Shown here: piece by piece, positions 6,757 to 12,405 of the stretch
How the letters are laid out: each line of letters opens with the position of its first letter
Numbering within the stretch: the stretch's first letter is position 1
From: QQUD01 sp039029915
GTDB lineage: Bacteria > Chloroflexota > Anaerolineae > Promineifilales > Promineifilaceae
NCBI GenBank assembly: GCA_039029915.1
Contig: JBCCFD010000220.1
Span: 1 to 12,405 of the forward strand
Length of the DNA: 12,405 nucleotides
Reading direction: 5' to 3'
Notes under the pieces: generated by a model
Seen by the model: only the letters and a program-made list of their open reading frames with translations
The model's database searches: none
Told to the model about the DNA's origin: nothing
Made by a program: the position numbers and the translations under genes

Positions 6757-7845
6757 CTATTTTTCGGACTTGGCCTTACGCCCCAAAAGCCACCAAATTA
6801 GAAAAACCAGCCCGGCAAACAAAGCGGCCATAGCCCATCGTTGCTGCCTACCAACCGGCGATTCTGCACGCGATTCTTCTTCCTCAGCAATCCAGTTTAA
6901 GGTATCTAACATTTGGGATTGTAACGGCCGTGTTTGCCACCCTAACTCTTGCTTAGCCTTCTCTGACGAAGCGATATACGTCGTGCCTAACATCGTGACA
7001 GATTCAGCTGAAAACAAACTCGGTATCGGGATAAAACCTTTCACAAAATCGAGCAGTGGCACAAACGGCTTTAACAATGAAGCCGGAATGCGGAAAAGGG
7101 GTGTCGGTCTTCCCGTAAGATGCCCCCAAAAATCGATCATATCTCCCAGCGAAATTGCTGGCCCTGCCAGAATATAACTCTCTCCAATCCGCCCCATTTC
7201 AGCCGCCAATATGTGTCCTTCTGCAATATCATCCACATGAGAATAGGTCACTATTGTTTCAGGCCCTGCCAAAACAGGCAGGCCACGATAAAAAAGGCGC
7301 ATCATGTCGGACAGTACACTTTGATCACCACGGCCAAACACCAGACCGGGCATGACAATCACAATAGGGGCCCCTTTTTCAATCAAAGGGCGTGCCACTT
7401 TATAATGAGCGAGCCATTTTGTACGATCGTATTCCGTCAAAAACGGGCCACCGCTTAGATAAGTTTCATCAACGAGCTGCCCACGCGTGTCTCCAAACAC
7501 CACAATCGAACTTGTATAGATAATTTTAGGAATCTCGAGTTCAATGGCTAAGCGTAAAATCCGTCGGGTCCCCACAACATTTACAGCCTCCGCTTCTGAG
7601 TGACTTAACGCGCCAATTTTGTACCAAGCGGCTACGTGAAATACAACATCACACCCCTGCATACCAGACCGCATCGAATCGATATCGGTAATATCACCGG
7701 GAACAATATAAGCCCCTAGCTCACTGAGAATGCCTGCGCTTCGTTCTGAACGAGCCAACGCATAGACAGTATCCCCCCGCTCAATTAGCTGACGCACAAT
7801 GCGTTGCCCAATAAATCCTGACCCACCTGTTACAAATGCTTTCAT
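6757..7845 (-). CDS. Extended SDR, NAD-dependent epimerase/dehydratase family, C-terminally membrane-anchored
   Basis: 362 residues. The Rossmann motif TGGSGFIG (6-13) binds NAD(P); GDITD (50-54) follows; the catalytic triad of extended SDRs is seen as Ser112/113 in YTSSIVVFGDT (110-120), Tyr139 and Lys143 (YDRTK). VVFHVAAWYKIG and YSHVDDIAEGHILAAE (201-216) are typical of the dihydroflavonol-4-reductase / 3-beta-HSD-like branch, so the substrate may be an alcohol or ketone on a terpenoid, sterol-like or aromatic scaffold, but this cannot be fixed. Residues 336-355 form a single TM helix ending in a basic tail (GRKAKSEK), which tethers the enzyme to the membrane with the catalytic domain in the cytosol. 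The ATG has TAGGA about nine bases upstream. A predicted promoter with a dyad in its spacer lies just before it. Confidence 0.88.
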   Translation of the reverse strand: MKAFVTGGSGFIGQRIVRQLIERGDTVYALARSERSAGILSELGAYIVPGDITDIDSMRSGMQGCDVVFHVAAWYKIGALSHSEAEAVNVVGTRRILRLAIELEIPKIIYTSSIVVFGDTRGQLVDETYLSGGPFLTEYDRTKWLAHYKVARPLIEKGAPIVIVMPGLVFGRGDQSVLSDMMRLFYRGLPVLAGPETIVTYSHVDDIAEGHILAAEMGRIGESYILAGPAISLGDMIDFWGHLTGRPTPLFRIPASLLKPFVPLLDFVKGFIPIPSLFSAESVTMLGTTYIASSEKAKQELGWQTRPLQSQMLDTLNWIAEEEESRAESPVGRQQRWAMAALFAGLVFLIWWLLGRKAKSEK

Positions 7846-7876
7846 ACGCCGTCCTAAGATGAATGTATATTAGCGA

Positions 7877-7904
7877 ATTATACCGTGGGTGACACGGTTG
7901 CAAA
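7877..7904 (-). promoter_or_regulatory. Promoter of the SDR gene with a perfect dyad between -35 and -10
   Basis: On the minus strand TTTGCA (7904-7899, 4 of 6) precedes a perfect TATAAT (7882-7877) by 16 bases. The spacer is filled by ACCGTG-N5-CACGGT (7882-7898 on the plus strand), a perfect 6-bp inverted repeat. The predicted leader is about 25 bases. Dyads in this position are typical of operators, so the gene is probably regulated; the regulator is unknown. Confidence 0.55.
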
Positions 7905-7918
7905 GCTACAGAGCTTTG
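7901..7918. other. Second inverted repeat upstream of the SDR promoter
   Basis: CAAAGCT (7901-7907) and AGCTTTG (7912-7918) form a 7-bp perfect stem with a 4-base loop. It abuts the first dyad and overlaps the SDR -35 region. It could be a second operator half or a cruciform/attenuator element; the heptamer array begins at its right end. Confidence 0.4.
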
Positions 7919-7949
7919 AATTTACGATTTAAGATTTTTGATTTACGAT
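7915..7949 (+). repeat. Degenerate heptamer array, TTTACGA type
   Basis: From 7921 the sequence divides exactly into 7-mers: TTTACGA, TTTAAGA, TTTTTGA, TTTACGA, with a fifth diverged unit just before. The period is exactly 7 bp, the style of cyanobacterial short tandemly repeated (STRR) sequences. It does not encode a protein. Confidence 0.6.
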
Positions 7950-7970
7950 TGCCACATCCCCAAACATTTC

Positions 7971-7998
7971 TTCATCCCTCTGCCCTCATCCTTCTGCC
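7971..7998 (+). repeat. Degenerate heptamer array, YTCATCC/YTCTGCC type
   Basis: Four contiguous 7-mers TTCATCC, CTCTGCC, CTCATCC, TTCTGCC make two copies of a 14-bp unit YTCATCCYTCTGCC. Pyrimidine-rich, noncoding, 22 bases after the first heptamer array and upstream of the ssrA promoter. Confidence 0.6.
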
Positions 7999-8017
7999 TT
8001 CAACTTATGTTTTTCCA

Positions 8018-8054
8018 ATAGACGCCCCCTTCTCCTCATGCTATAATGTTTTTT
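8018..8054 (+). promoter_or_regulatory. Extended -10 promoter of ssrA
   Basis: TATAAT (8042-8047) is preceded by TGC (8039-8041), an extended -10, and by TAGACG (8019-8024, 4 of 6 to TTGACA) at the ideal 17-base spacing. Transcription would begin near 8054, giving a leader of about 34 bases that RNase P would remove to form the mature tmRNA 5' end. Confidence 0.7.
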
Positions 8055-8087
8055 CTTAGGTAGCTCCTGCCTGAACGTTAAAAATTT

Positions 8088-8499
8088 GGGGATGACAGGC
8101 TTCGACGGGGAAGGCTGGTCCTAGACTGCAAGTCGAGCACGCTTTACAACTCGCAAAACTGGAAGCAAACGAATAAGTGCAAACAACACTCGTTCTTACA
8201 ACGCTCTTCCAATGGCTGCCTAATTCGCAGTTAACTAAGAGCTAGATGGCGCCCTATAAAGCGCCCCGTTCGCTCCATTGCTTTCGCCGTTAGCGTGGAT
8301 TGCGAACGACATTCTCATCGGCGTGCTGTCACTCGATGTCGCTAGAGTGACTTAAGCGCCCTTTAGGGGGCAAGCGGCCAGCCGTTGGCTAACCCAGTTG
8401 ACCGGGGTGCCCAAGGGCTAACGCGAAATAGGTCAACTAAGCTTGTAGACGTTTAGAGGCTGAATTTTTCGGACGCGGGTTCGATTCCCGCCATCTCCA
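8088..8499 (+). ncRNA. ssrA: Transfer-messenger RNA (tmRNA), one-piece
   Basis: Rescues stalled ribosomes by trans-translation with SmpB. The 5' end GGGGATGACAGGCTTCGACG is the hallmark tmRNA start; GGGGATG pairs with CATCTCC (8492-8498, one G-U) to close the acceptor stem, and the T-arm GCGGGTTCGATTCCCGC is at 8475-8491. The tag frame starts at the GCA at 8179 and reads ANNTRSYNALPMAA then TAA (8221-8223); the Ala-Ala end fits a ClpXP degron. An earlier GCA (8165) gives only ANE-stop and is not the resume codon. Pseudoknot-like stems are visible, e.g. GGCGC/GCGCC near 8249-8265 and GTCACTC/GAGTGAC near 8328-8351. The discriminator A is 8499 and the next bases are CT, so the 3' CCA is not encoded and must be added. 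Continuous order shows it is not a permuted two-piece form. Confidence 0.95.
8179..8223 (+). other. tmRNA tag-peptide reading frame
   Basis: The internal message of ssrA: resume codon GCA (8179-8181), 14 codons giving ANNTRSYNALPMAA (the first Ala of a tag also comes from the charged tmRNA itself), and stop TAA. The ANN start and the AA end match the general tag pattern. Confidence 0.85.
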
Positions 8500-8504
8500 C
8501 TGTT

Positions 8505-8559
8505 AAAAAGTGTCAGGTATCAGGTGTCAGATGTCACGTGATGGGCTGACACTTTTTTT
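8505..8559 (+). terminator. Terminator of ssrA, built around a heptamer array
   Basis: AAAAAGTGTCAG (8505-8516) pairs perfectly with CTGACACTTTTT (8546-8557), a 12-bp stem followed by more T residues to 8559. The 29-base loop is unusually long because it holds heptamer repeats. It starts six bases after the tmRNA 3' end. Confidence 0.75.
8510..8537 (+). repeat. Degenerate heptamer array, GTGTCAG type
   Basis: Four contiguous 7-mers GTGTCAG, GTATCAG, GTGTCAG, ATGTCAC. Exact 7-bp period, a different unit from the two arrays upstream of ssrA. The first unit forms part of the 5' arm of the ssrA terminator stem. Confidence 0.65.
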
Positions 8560-8658
8560 ATGCAATTGCTGTCATCTCAACCTCATCAAAATTAATTTTA
8601 ATTCTTAGACTAAAATAGAATACGGGTATATTTCTAGGTCCAGAAGGAGTTTTTCGCT

Positions 8659-11244
8659 ATGGGGTTTGTTGAAAGGTCTTTGCCGCTGTCTCAATTGAAT
8701 CAAGCTTGGGAAGATGCACAGATGGGAAACGGCCGTCTTGTCATCATCGGCGGAGAAGCTGGTATCGGTAAAACAACCCTCGTTGAAAAATTTACAGCCC
8801 CCTATGAAGAGATGATGCTTTGGGGAGCATGCGATGATTTTTTCACCCCGCGGCCGTATGGTCCCCTCCACGATATCGCCCACAAAACCAACGGCAAACT
8901 CCTCAACCTTCTCCAGCGCCAAGCGGATAAATACACGCTCTTTTCCACTTTCTTGCAAAAGCTGCTCCGGCCCACGATAGTTGTCATCGAAGATATCCAT
9001 TGGGCAGACGAAGTCACTTTCGACCTCCTCAAATTTTTGGGACGCAGAATCATGCGAACCCCATCTTTACTGCTATTCACCTGCCGAGACAATGATGGAA
9101 ACCAGGTGGCCCGCTTACAAAAACTATTAGGTGATTTAAGCAGTCGCCCATCAACCCAAAGATTGACCCTATCCCCTCTGTCTGTTAACGGCATTTTGTC
9201 TCTAAGCAAAACAAAAAAGATTGATGCACAAAAGCTGCACAGTTTGACCGGTGGGAATCCTTTTTTTGTCACCGAAATTCTGGCCTCAGATGGCACCCAT
9301 TATCCCATCACCATTCGGGACGCAATTTTGGCTCGGTTTGAACAACTCCCGCAAGAGGGTAAACAAACCCTTAATTTTGCGGCATTGCTTGGGCCTCGCA
9401 TCGAACCTTGGCTTCTATTAACGGTTAGTCACGGTCGGGCAGAGGCCATCGATCCATGTTTCAATTTAGGATTTTTGAAAATCCAGGACCGTTATTACTA
9501 TTTCCAACATGAACTAACCCGACAAATCATTTTAGATCAAATCCCACCTCATCAGCAGATGCTGCTTCATCAAGCTGTACTGCAAAAGTTAGGGGCCATG
9601 TCTCCAATGGGGCAAAACTCAGCCCGCTTAGCGCACCACGCCAGAGGAGCAAGAGATCAAGAGGTTATTCTAAAATACGCGCCAATAGCCGCCCGCGAAG
9701 CTCATAAAAATGGCATGCTAAGAACGGAAGCGGCTTTATGGAACTTAGTGATTGAGTATGCTGGGGATTGGGATTATGTTCAAAAAGCAGAACTGTATGA
9801 ACATTACGCCCTGAGTATGAGCGCAAATTTAGAGCGAGAAACGGCCGTTTTAAGTTTTGAGAAAGCCCTTGAATTTGCCGAGCTAGGTAACGCGTCCCCA
9901 CTGCTAAAAGGACGCATTCATGTCCATTTGGCAACATTCATTAGTTCCAACGCGCAAGTCGGTGAACTCGTCGATCATCTTGACCAAGCGATTTCATACT
10001 TAGAGACTATTACGCCAAGCGTGCCGCTAGCCCTCGCCTACAAAAGCCGAGCTTTCCAGCTGCTCATCCAAGGCAACACCCCATTAGCTGTTCAATTTGC
10101 TGAGAAAGCGGCCCAAATTGCCGAAAATCAAAAAGATTTACCCACCCAAATTTCAGCGATGAGCATTCTCGGTTTGTGCTGGATATATATTGATCATGAA
10201 AAAGGGTGCATCATTTTAGAACAGACCATCGCTTTAACACCTCAAGCCAAAAGCTATTGGCAAGCGGGTGCCATTTATGCCAATTTAAGCATGCACTATG
10301 TTGACAGCTATCAGCTCAAAAAGGCGCAGGACCGCATTGAGATTGGATTAAGATTGTCCGATGAGCACGATAATGAGGTGGCAGAGCTTCTCCTCAAATC
10401 GTGGCAAGGCATGTTAAATTTATATCTAGGGGATTGGCAATCATGCAAACAAATCGTCAATGAGCTATTAGACCTGCCCGCTTTGCCACTCATTTGCCAA
10501 ACCACGGTTTTAGTTTGCAAAGCCCGACTTTTAGCCCGTCAGGGCAATCCCAAAGCAAGCGAGCTTTTGGATCAAGCACTCGATATCTCTCTTAAAATCA
10601 ACAACGTCCAGCGGATGGGAGTTGTTTATGCGGCTCGAGCGGAGTTGGCCTGGTTAACCAACAATTACGCCCAGCTCACAAAAGAGATAGATGCTTACCT
10701 AAATCTTGCCGTCAAGCATCGGCAGCCAGGATTTGCAGGCGAATTAACCTACTGGCTTTGGCAATCAGGGGCGAATGTTAAAACCTACGACTGGATGGTG
10801 CCCCCTTTTGTTTTAGAGATGACGGGCGAGTGGGAAAAGGCGGCCAAATTATGGCAGGCCCGTGGGTGTCCTTACGAACAAGCGCGGGCGCTTTCAAACG
10901 GAGACGTTGAGGCAAAGAAAAAAGCGCTCCTCATTTTTGAAAGCTTGGATGCTCGACCCTTTTTTGAGCGTTTACGAAGTCAACTGATTGCTTCTGGGGA
11001 ACAATCTCTGCCGCGTGGCCCTCGCCCGACCACAAAGGAAAACCCTTACCAACTCACCAATCGACAGTTAGAAATATTAGCCTTGTTATCGCAAAAGCTA
11101 ACAAACAATGAAATTGCCAGTCAGCTCCACATCTCACCGCGCACGGTGGGACATCATGTCTCAGCCATTTTAGGAAAATTGGCCGTTTCTTCTCGGTTAG
11201 ACGCCGCAAAAGTGGGTCAATCGCTTTTTGAAACCCATCCCTAG
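8659..11244 (+). CDS. MalT/LAL-type ATP-dependent LuxR-family transcriptional regulator
   Basis: 861 residues, cytosolic. AGAAGGAG (8642-8649) sits nine bases before the ATG, a strong RBS. An N-terminal AAA_16-like ATPase starts with a VGRE-like FVERSLPLSQL (3-13), Walker A GEAGIGKTT (32-40) and Walker B IVVIEDIHWAD (107-117). Residues about 320-770 are helical, TPR-like repeats as in MalT and LAL activators. The C-terminus (797-855) is a LuxR/GerE helix-turn-helix: LTNRQLEILALLSQ, NNEIASQLHISPRTVGHHVS, ILGKL. The family uses ATP binding and an inducer sensed by the helical domain to activate transcription. Neither the ligand nor the targets can be read here; the exported protein gene 239 bases downstream, with direct repeats between, is the nearest candidate target. 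It carries two ACGGCCGT copies (8729, 9841). Its own promoter is not clear. Confidence 0.92.
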   Translation: MGFVERSLPLSQLNQAWEDAQMGNGRLVIIGGEAGIGKTTLVEKFTAPYEEMMLWGACDDFFTPRPYGPLHDIAHKTNGKLLNLLQRQADKYTLFSTFLQKLLRPTIVVIEDIHWADEVTFDLLKFLGRRIMRTPSLLLFTCRDNDGNQVARLQKLLGDLSSRPSTQRLTLSPLSVNGILSLSKTKKIDAQKLHSLTGGNPFFVTEILASDGTHYPITIRDAILARFEQLPQEGKQTLNFAALLGPRIEPWLLLTVSHGRAEAIDPCFNLGFLKIQDRYYYFQHELTRQIILDQIPPHQQMLLHQAVLQKLGAMSPMGQNSARLAHHARGARDQEVILKYAPIAAREAHKNGMLRTEAALWNLVIEYAGDWDYVQKAELYEHYALSMSANLERETAVLSFEKALEFAELGNASPLLKGRIHVHLATFISSNAQVGELVDHLDQAISYLETITPSVPLALAYKSRAFQLLIQGNTPLAVQFAEKAAQIAENQKDLPTQISAMSILGLCWIYIDHEKGCIILEQTIALTPQAKSYWQAGAIYANLSMHYVDSYQLKKAQDRIEIGLRLSDEHDNEVAELLLKSWQGMLNLYLGDWQSCKQIVNELLDLPALPLICQTTVLVCKARLLARQGNPKASELLDQALDISLKINNVQRMGVVYAARAELAWLTNNYAQLTKEIDAYLNLAVKHRQPGFAGELTYWLWQSGANVKTYDWMVPPFVLEMTGEWEKAAKLWQARGCPYEQARALSNGDVEAKKKALLIFESLDARPFFERLRSQLIASGEQSLPRGPRPTTKENPYQLTNRQLEILALLSQKLTNNEIASQLHISPRTVGHHVSAILGKLAVSSRLDAAKVGQSLFETHP

Positions 11245-11483
11245 TGTACTGATTCCACCACCCCTTTTTTAGACAATCACCATCAAAATAGGTCATTTTT
11301 TCACCAAAATAGGTCACGCTTACCGATGACGACCTCGTTCGCTTCCCGTATGCTGTTTTTATTTTTGGGAAACGGCCGTTAAGTTGTGAACAAAAGCGTC
11401 TACCAAAAGAGATCAGCGCCATCGTTTTTGTGAATAGCTTTACATCAAACCCCATCACAACATTTATCATATCGGAGGGCTTT
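11245..11483. promoter_or_regulatory. Intergenic region with a 12-bp direct repeat upstream of the CSLREA protein gene
   Basis: CAAAATAGGTCA occurs twice, at 11284-11295 and 11305-11316, a period of 21 bp (two helical turns) on the same face of the helix, typical of tandem activator sites. An AACGGCCGTT palindrome lies at 11371-11380, the only copy in the window outside a gene. No clear sigma-70 promoter and no hairpin terminator for the LuxR-family gene were found. Confidence 0.5.
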
Positions 11484-12405
11484 ATGAAACGATCTTTGAT
11501 CGCCTGTTTTGCACTTATTTTTTTGATTGCCATCAGCTGGATTTTCTATCAAACAGTATATGCAGCCAGCACAACCGTCACCGTCAATCGCACAGGAGAT
11601 GAAAGCGATCGGGCGCCAGGCGATGGCGTTTGCGATATCAGCGTCAATCCTGGTCACCAATGTACCTTGCGGGCTGCTATGGAAGAACTTAATGCGCTTG
11701 GGGCTGAGCCAACGCCCCATGAAATTGAGTTTGATCTATCTGGAACCGGTCCATTCACCTTCCTACCCAGCACCGAACTGCCCTCAATCGACGTGCCAAT
11801 GATTATTAATGGCACAACCCAACCATTAGCTCACTGCGCCGACTTAAACTCAATCGCCAATTTGTTAATCATCATTGATGGAAGCAACATACCCGGATTT
11901 AGAGATGGACTCTCAATTAATCCGAATGGCAGCGGGAGCACAATACGAGGCCTTGTGATTGGCAACTTTACTGACGGGATTGAGATCAACACCCAAAGCA
12001 ATAATAATCAAATAATTTGCAATTTTATCGGAGTGCATGTTGATGGAAACACGGAGTTTGGCAATTCAACGGGCATTTCAATTTGGGGCAGTCAAAATTT
12101 AATTGGTGGAGAAGACGCCATTCAAAGGCGCAATATTATCTCAGGTAACAGTGAAGGCATCCTCTTCAGATCATCAGCCCATAATAATACAGTCCTCAAT
12201 AATTATATTGGCCCTGCAGCGGATGGGTTAAATGAAATAGATAGCAACGTTGGCATCCGTATCTCGATGGATTCATCAGGCAATATCATTGGTGGCGAAA
12301 ATATTTTTAGTAGAAATGTGATCAGCGGCAATGACGCTCATGGTATTTCTATCTTTGGGGTCAAAAATCAAATTTTAGGGAACTACATTGGTGTAGCTAG
12401 CGATA
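11484..12405 (+). CDS. Exported CSLREA-domain, parallel beta-helix repeat protein (3' end cut off)
   Basis: A frame of 307 codons runs to the window edge without a stop. CGGAGGG (11473-11479) precedes the ATG. Residues 1-27 are a signal peptide (MKRS, hydrophobic core, cleavage after VYA). Residues about 31-72 match the CSLREA-type domain: TVTVNRTGDE, GDGVCD (Cys50), CTLRAAMEELNA (Cys60 at the motif start). After this come parallel beta-helix (NosD/PbH1-like) coils with the recurring pattern N-x-I-x-G-N-Y-I-G, D-G, GI-x-I, NLIGG, RNIISGN (for example about 170-260). Such proteins are usually cell-surface or secreted, adhesive or polysaccharide-related, often large with C-terminal sorting or repeat regions, which would lie beyond the window. 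No enzymatic residues can be assigned. Confidence 0.85.
   Translation, partial: MKRSLIACFALIFLIAISWIFYQTVYAASTTVTVNRTGDESDRAPGDGVCDISVNPGHQCTLRAAMEELNALGAEPTPHEIEFDLSGTGPFTFLPSTELPSIDVPMIINGTTQPLAHCADLNSIANLLIIIDGSNIPGFRDGLSINPNGSGSTIRGLVIGNFTDGIEINTQSNNNQIICNFIGVHVDGNTEFGNSTGISIWGSQNLIGGEDAIQRRNIISGNSEGILFRSSAHNNTVLNNYIGPAADGLNEIDSNVGIRISMDSSGNIIGGENIFSRNVISGNDAHGISIFGVKNQILGNYIGVASD

Larger units (their letters stand above)
2537..11380. repeat. Highly iterated palindrome ACGGCCGT (13 copies)
   Basis: ACGGCCGT starts at 2538, 3277, 3895, 4164, 5078, 5518, 5938, 6025, 6076, 6924, 8729, 9841 and 11372. Nine are the full decamer AACGGCCGTT (all but 3277, 6025, 6924 and 8729). At about 45% GC an 8-mer of this composition should occur about 0.1-0.2 times here. 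Twelve copies are inside genes on both strands, nine of them read as Thr-Ala-Val; the others read as Arg-Pro or Asn-Gly-Arg. The first 2.5 kb and the last 1 kb hold none. Confidence 0.9.

Noticed and set aside
8165..8176. GCAAACGAATAA as the tmRNA resume site
   Set aside because: It encodes only three residues before a stop; the GCA at 8179 gives a 14-residue tag ending in Ala-Ala.
7915..8537. CRISPR array
   Set aside because: The repeats are contiguous 7-mers without spacers of 30-40 bases, so they are tandem heptamers and not CRISPR.
8802..9296. Minus-strand 164-codon frame inside the LuxR-family gene
   Set aside because: Antisense to the Walker A/B region of a well-supported gene; composition is that of a shadow frame. 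The same holds for the frame at 8605-9000.
11054..11720. Minus-strand frames of 159 and 91 codons
   Set aside because: Antisense to the LuxR HTH and to the signal peptide/CSLREA domain, both of which are recognisable on the plus strand.
1..12405. A defence island, secondary-metabolite cluster or mobile element
   Set aside because: No nuclease, methyltransferase, transposase, integrase, toxin-antitoxin or synthase pattern was found; genes are mostly independent housekeeping or envelope units. An ssrA gene can be a phage attachment site, but no duplicated tmRNA 3' end or integrase is visible.

Overview
The window (about 45% GC by eye) reads as ordinary chromosomal DNA of an environmental bacterium, most likely Chloroflexota of an Anaerolineae-like group. 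This is a judgement from protein style, not a database result. It rests on the cyclic-nucleotide-fold/bacterial-PH membrane protein, the M50-TPR fusion with a GDW second motif, the large LuxR-family ATPase and the CSLREA beta-helix exported protein. No phage, transposase, integrase or CRISPR array was seen.

Layout: (1) 1-1326, minus strand, truncated at the left edge: a membrane protein with an N-terminal cyclic-nucleotide-binding fold and a membrane-embedded bPH2-type domain, with its own promoter. (2) 1327-1769: AT-rich divergent spacer with direct repeats, a palindrome and a possible leader hairpin. (3) 1770-4646, plus strand, a tight likely operon: carbamate kinase (arcC), an M50-like intramembrane metalloprotease fused to TPR-like helices, and a histidine phosphatase. 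(4) 4662-6221, minus, convergent: a lipoprotein with a Pro/Thr/Glu-rich linker and an SGNH-hydrolase-like C-terminus. (5) 6466-6612, plus: a 48-residue membrane microprotein with an RBS and a downstream terminator. (6) 6757-7845, minus: an extended SDR (NAD-dependent epimerase type) with a C-terminal membrane anchor; its promoter spacer is filled by a perfect dyad. (7) 8088-8499, plus: one-piece tmRNA (ssrA) with a strong extended -10 promoter, tag ANNTRSYNALPMAA and a terminator. (8) 8659-11244, plus: a MalT/LAL-type ATPase-LuxR regulator. (9) 11484 to the right edge, plus: an exported CSLREA/parallel beta-helix protein, truncated.

Two genome-level signals lie on top of the genes. The palindrome ACGGCCGT occurs 13 times (9 as AACGGCCGTT) where about 0.1-0.2 would be expected, mostly in frame as Thr-Ala-Val; this resembles the HIP1 palindrome of cyanobacteria. 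Three different degenerate arrays of exactly 7-bp period flank ssrA, resembling cyanobacterial STRR heptamers. These repeats are the least explained part of the window. No dedicated defence or biosynthetic system is evident; apart from the arcC operon the genes are single units, so cooperation between them cannot be argued from sequence.
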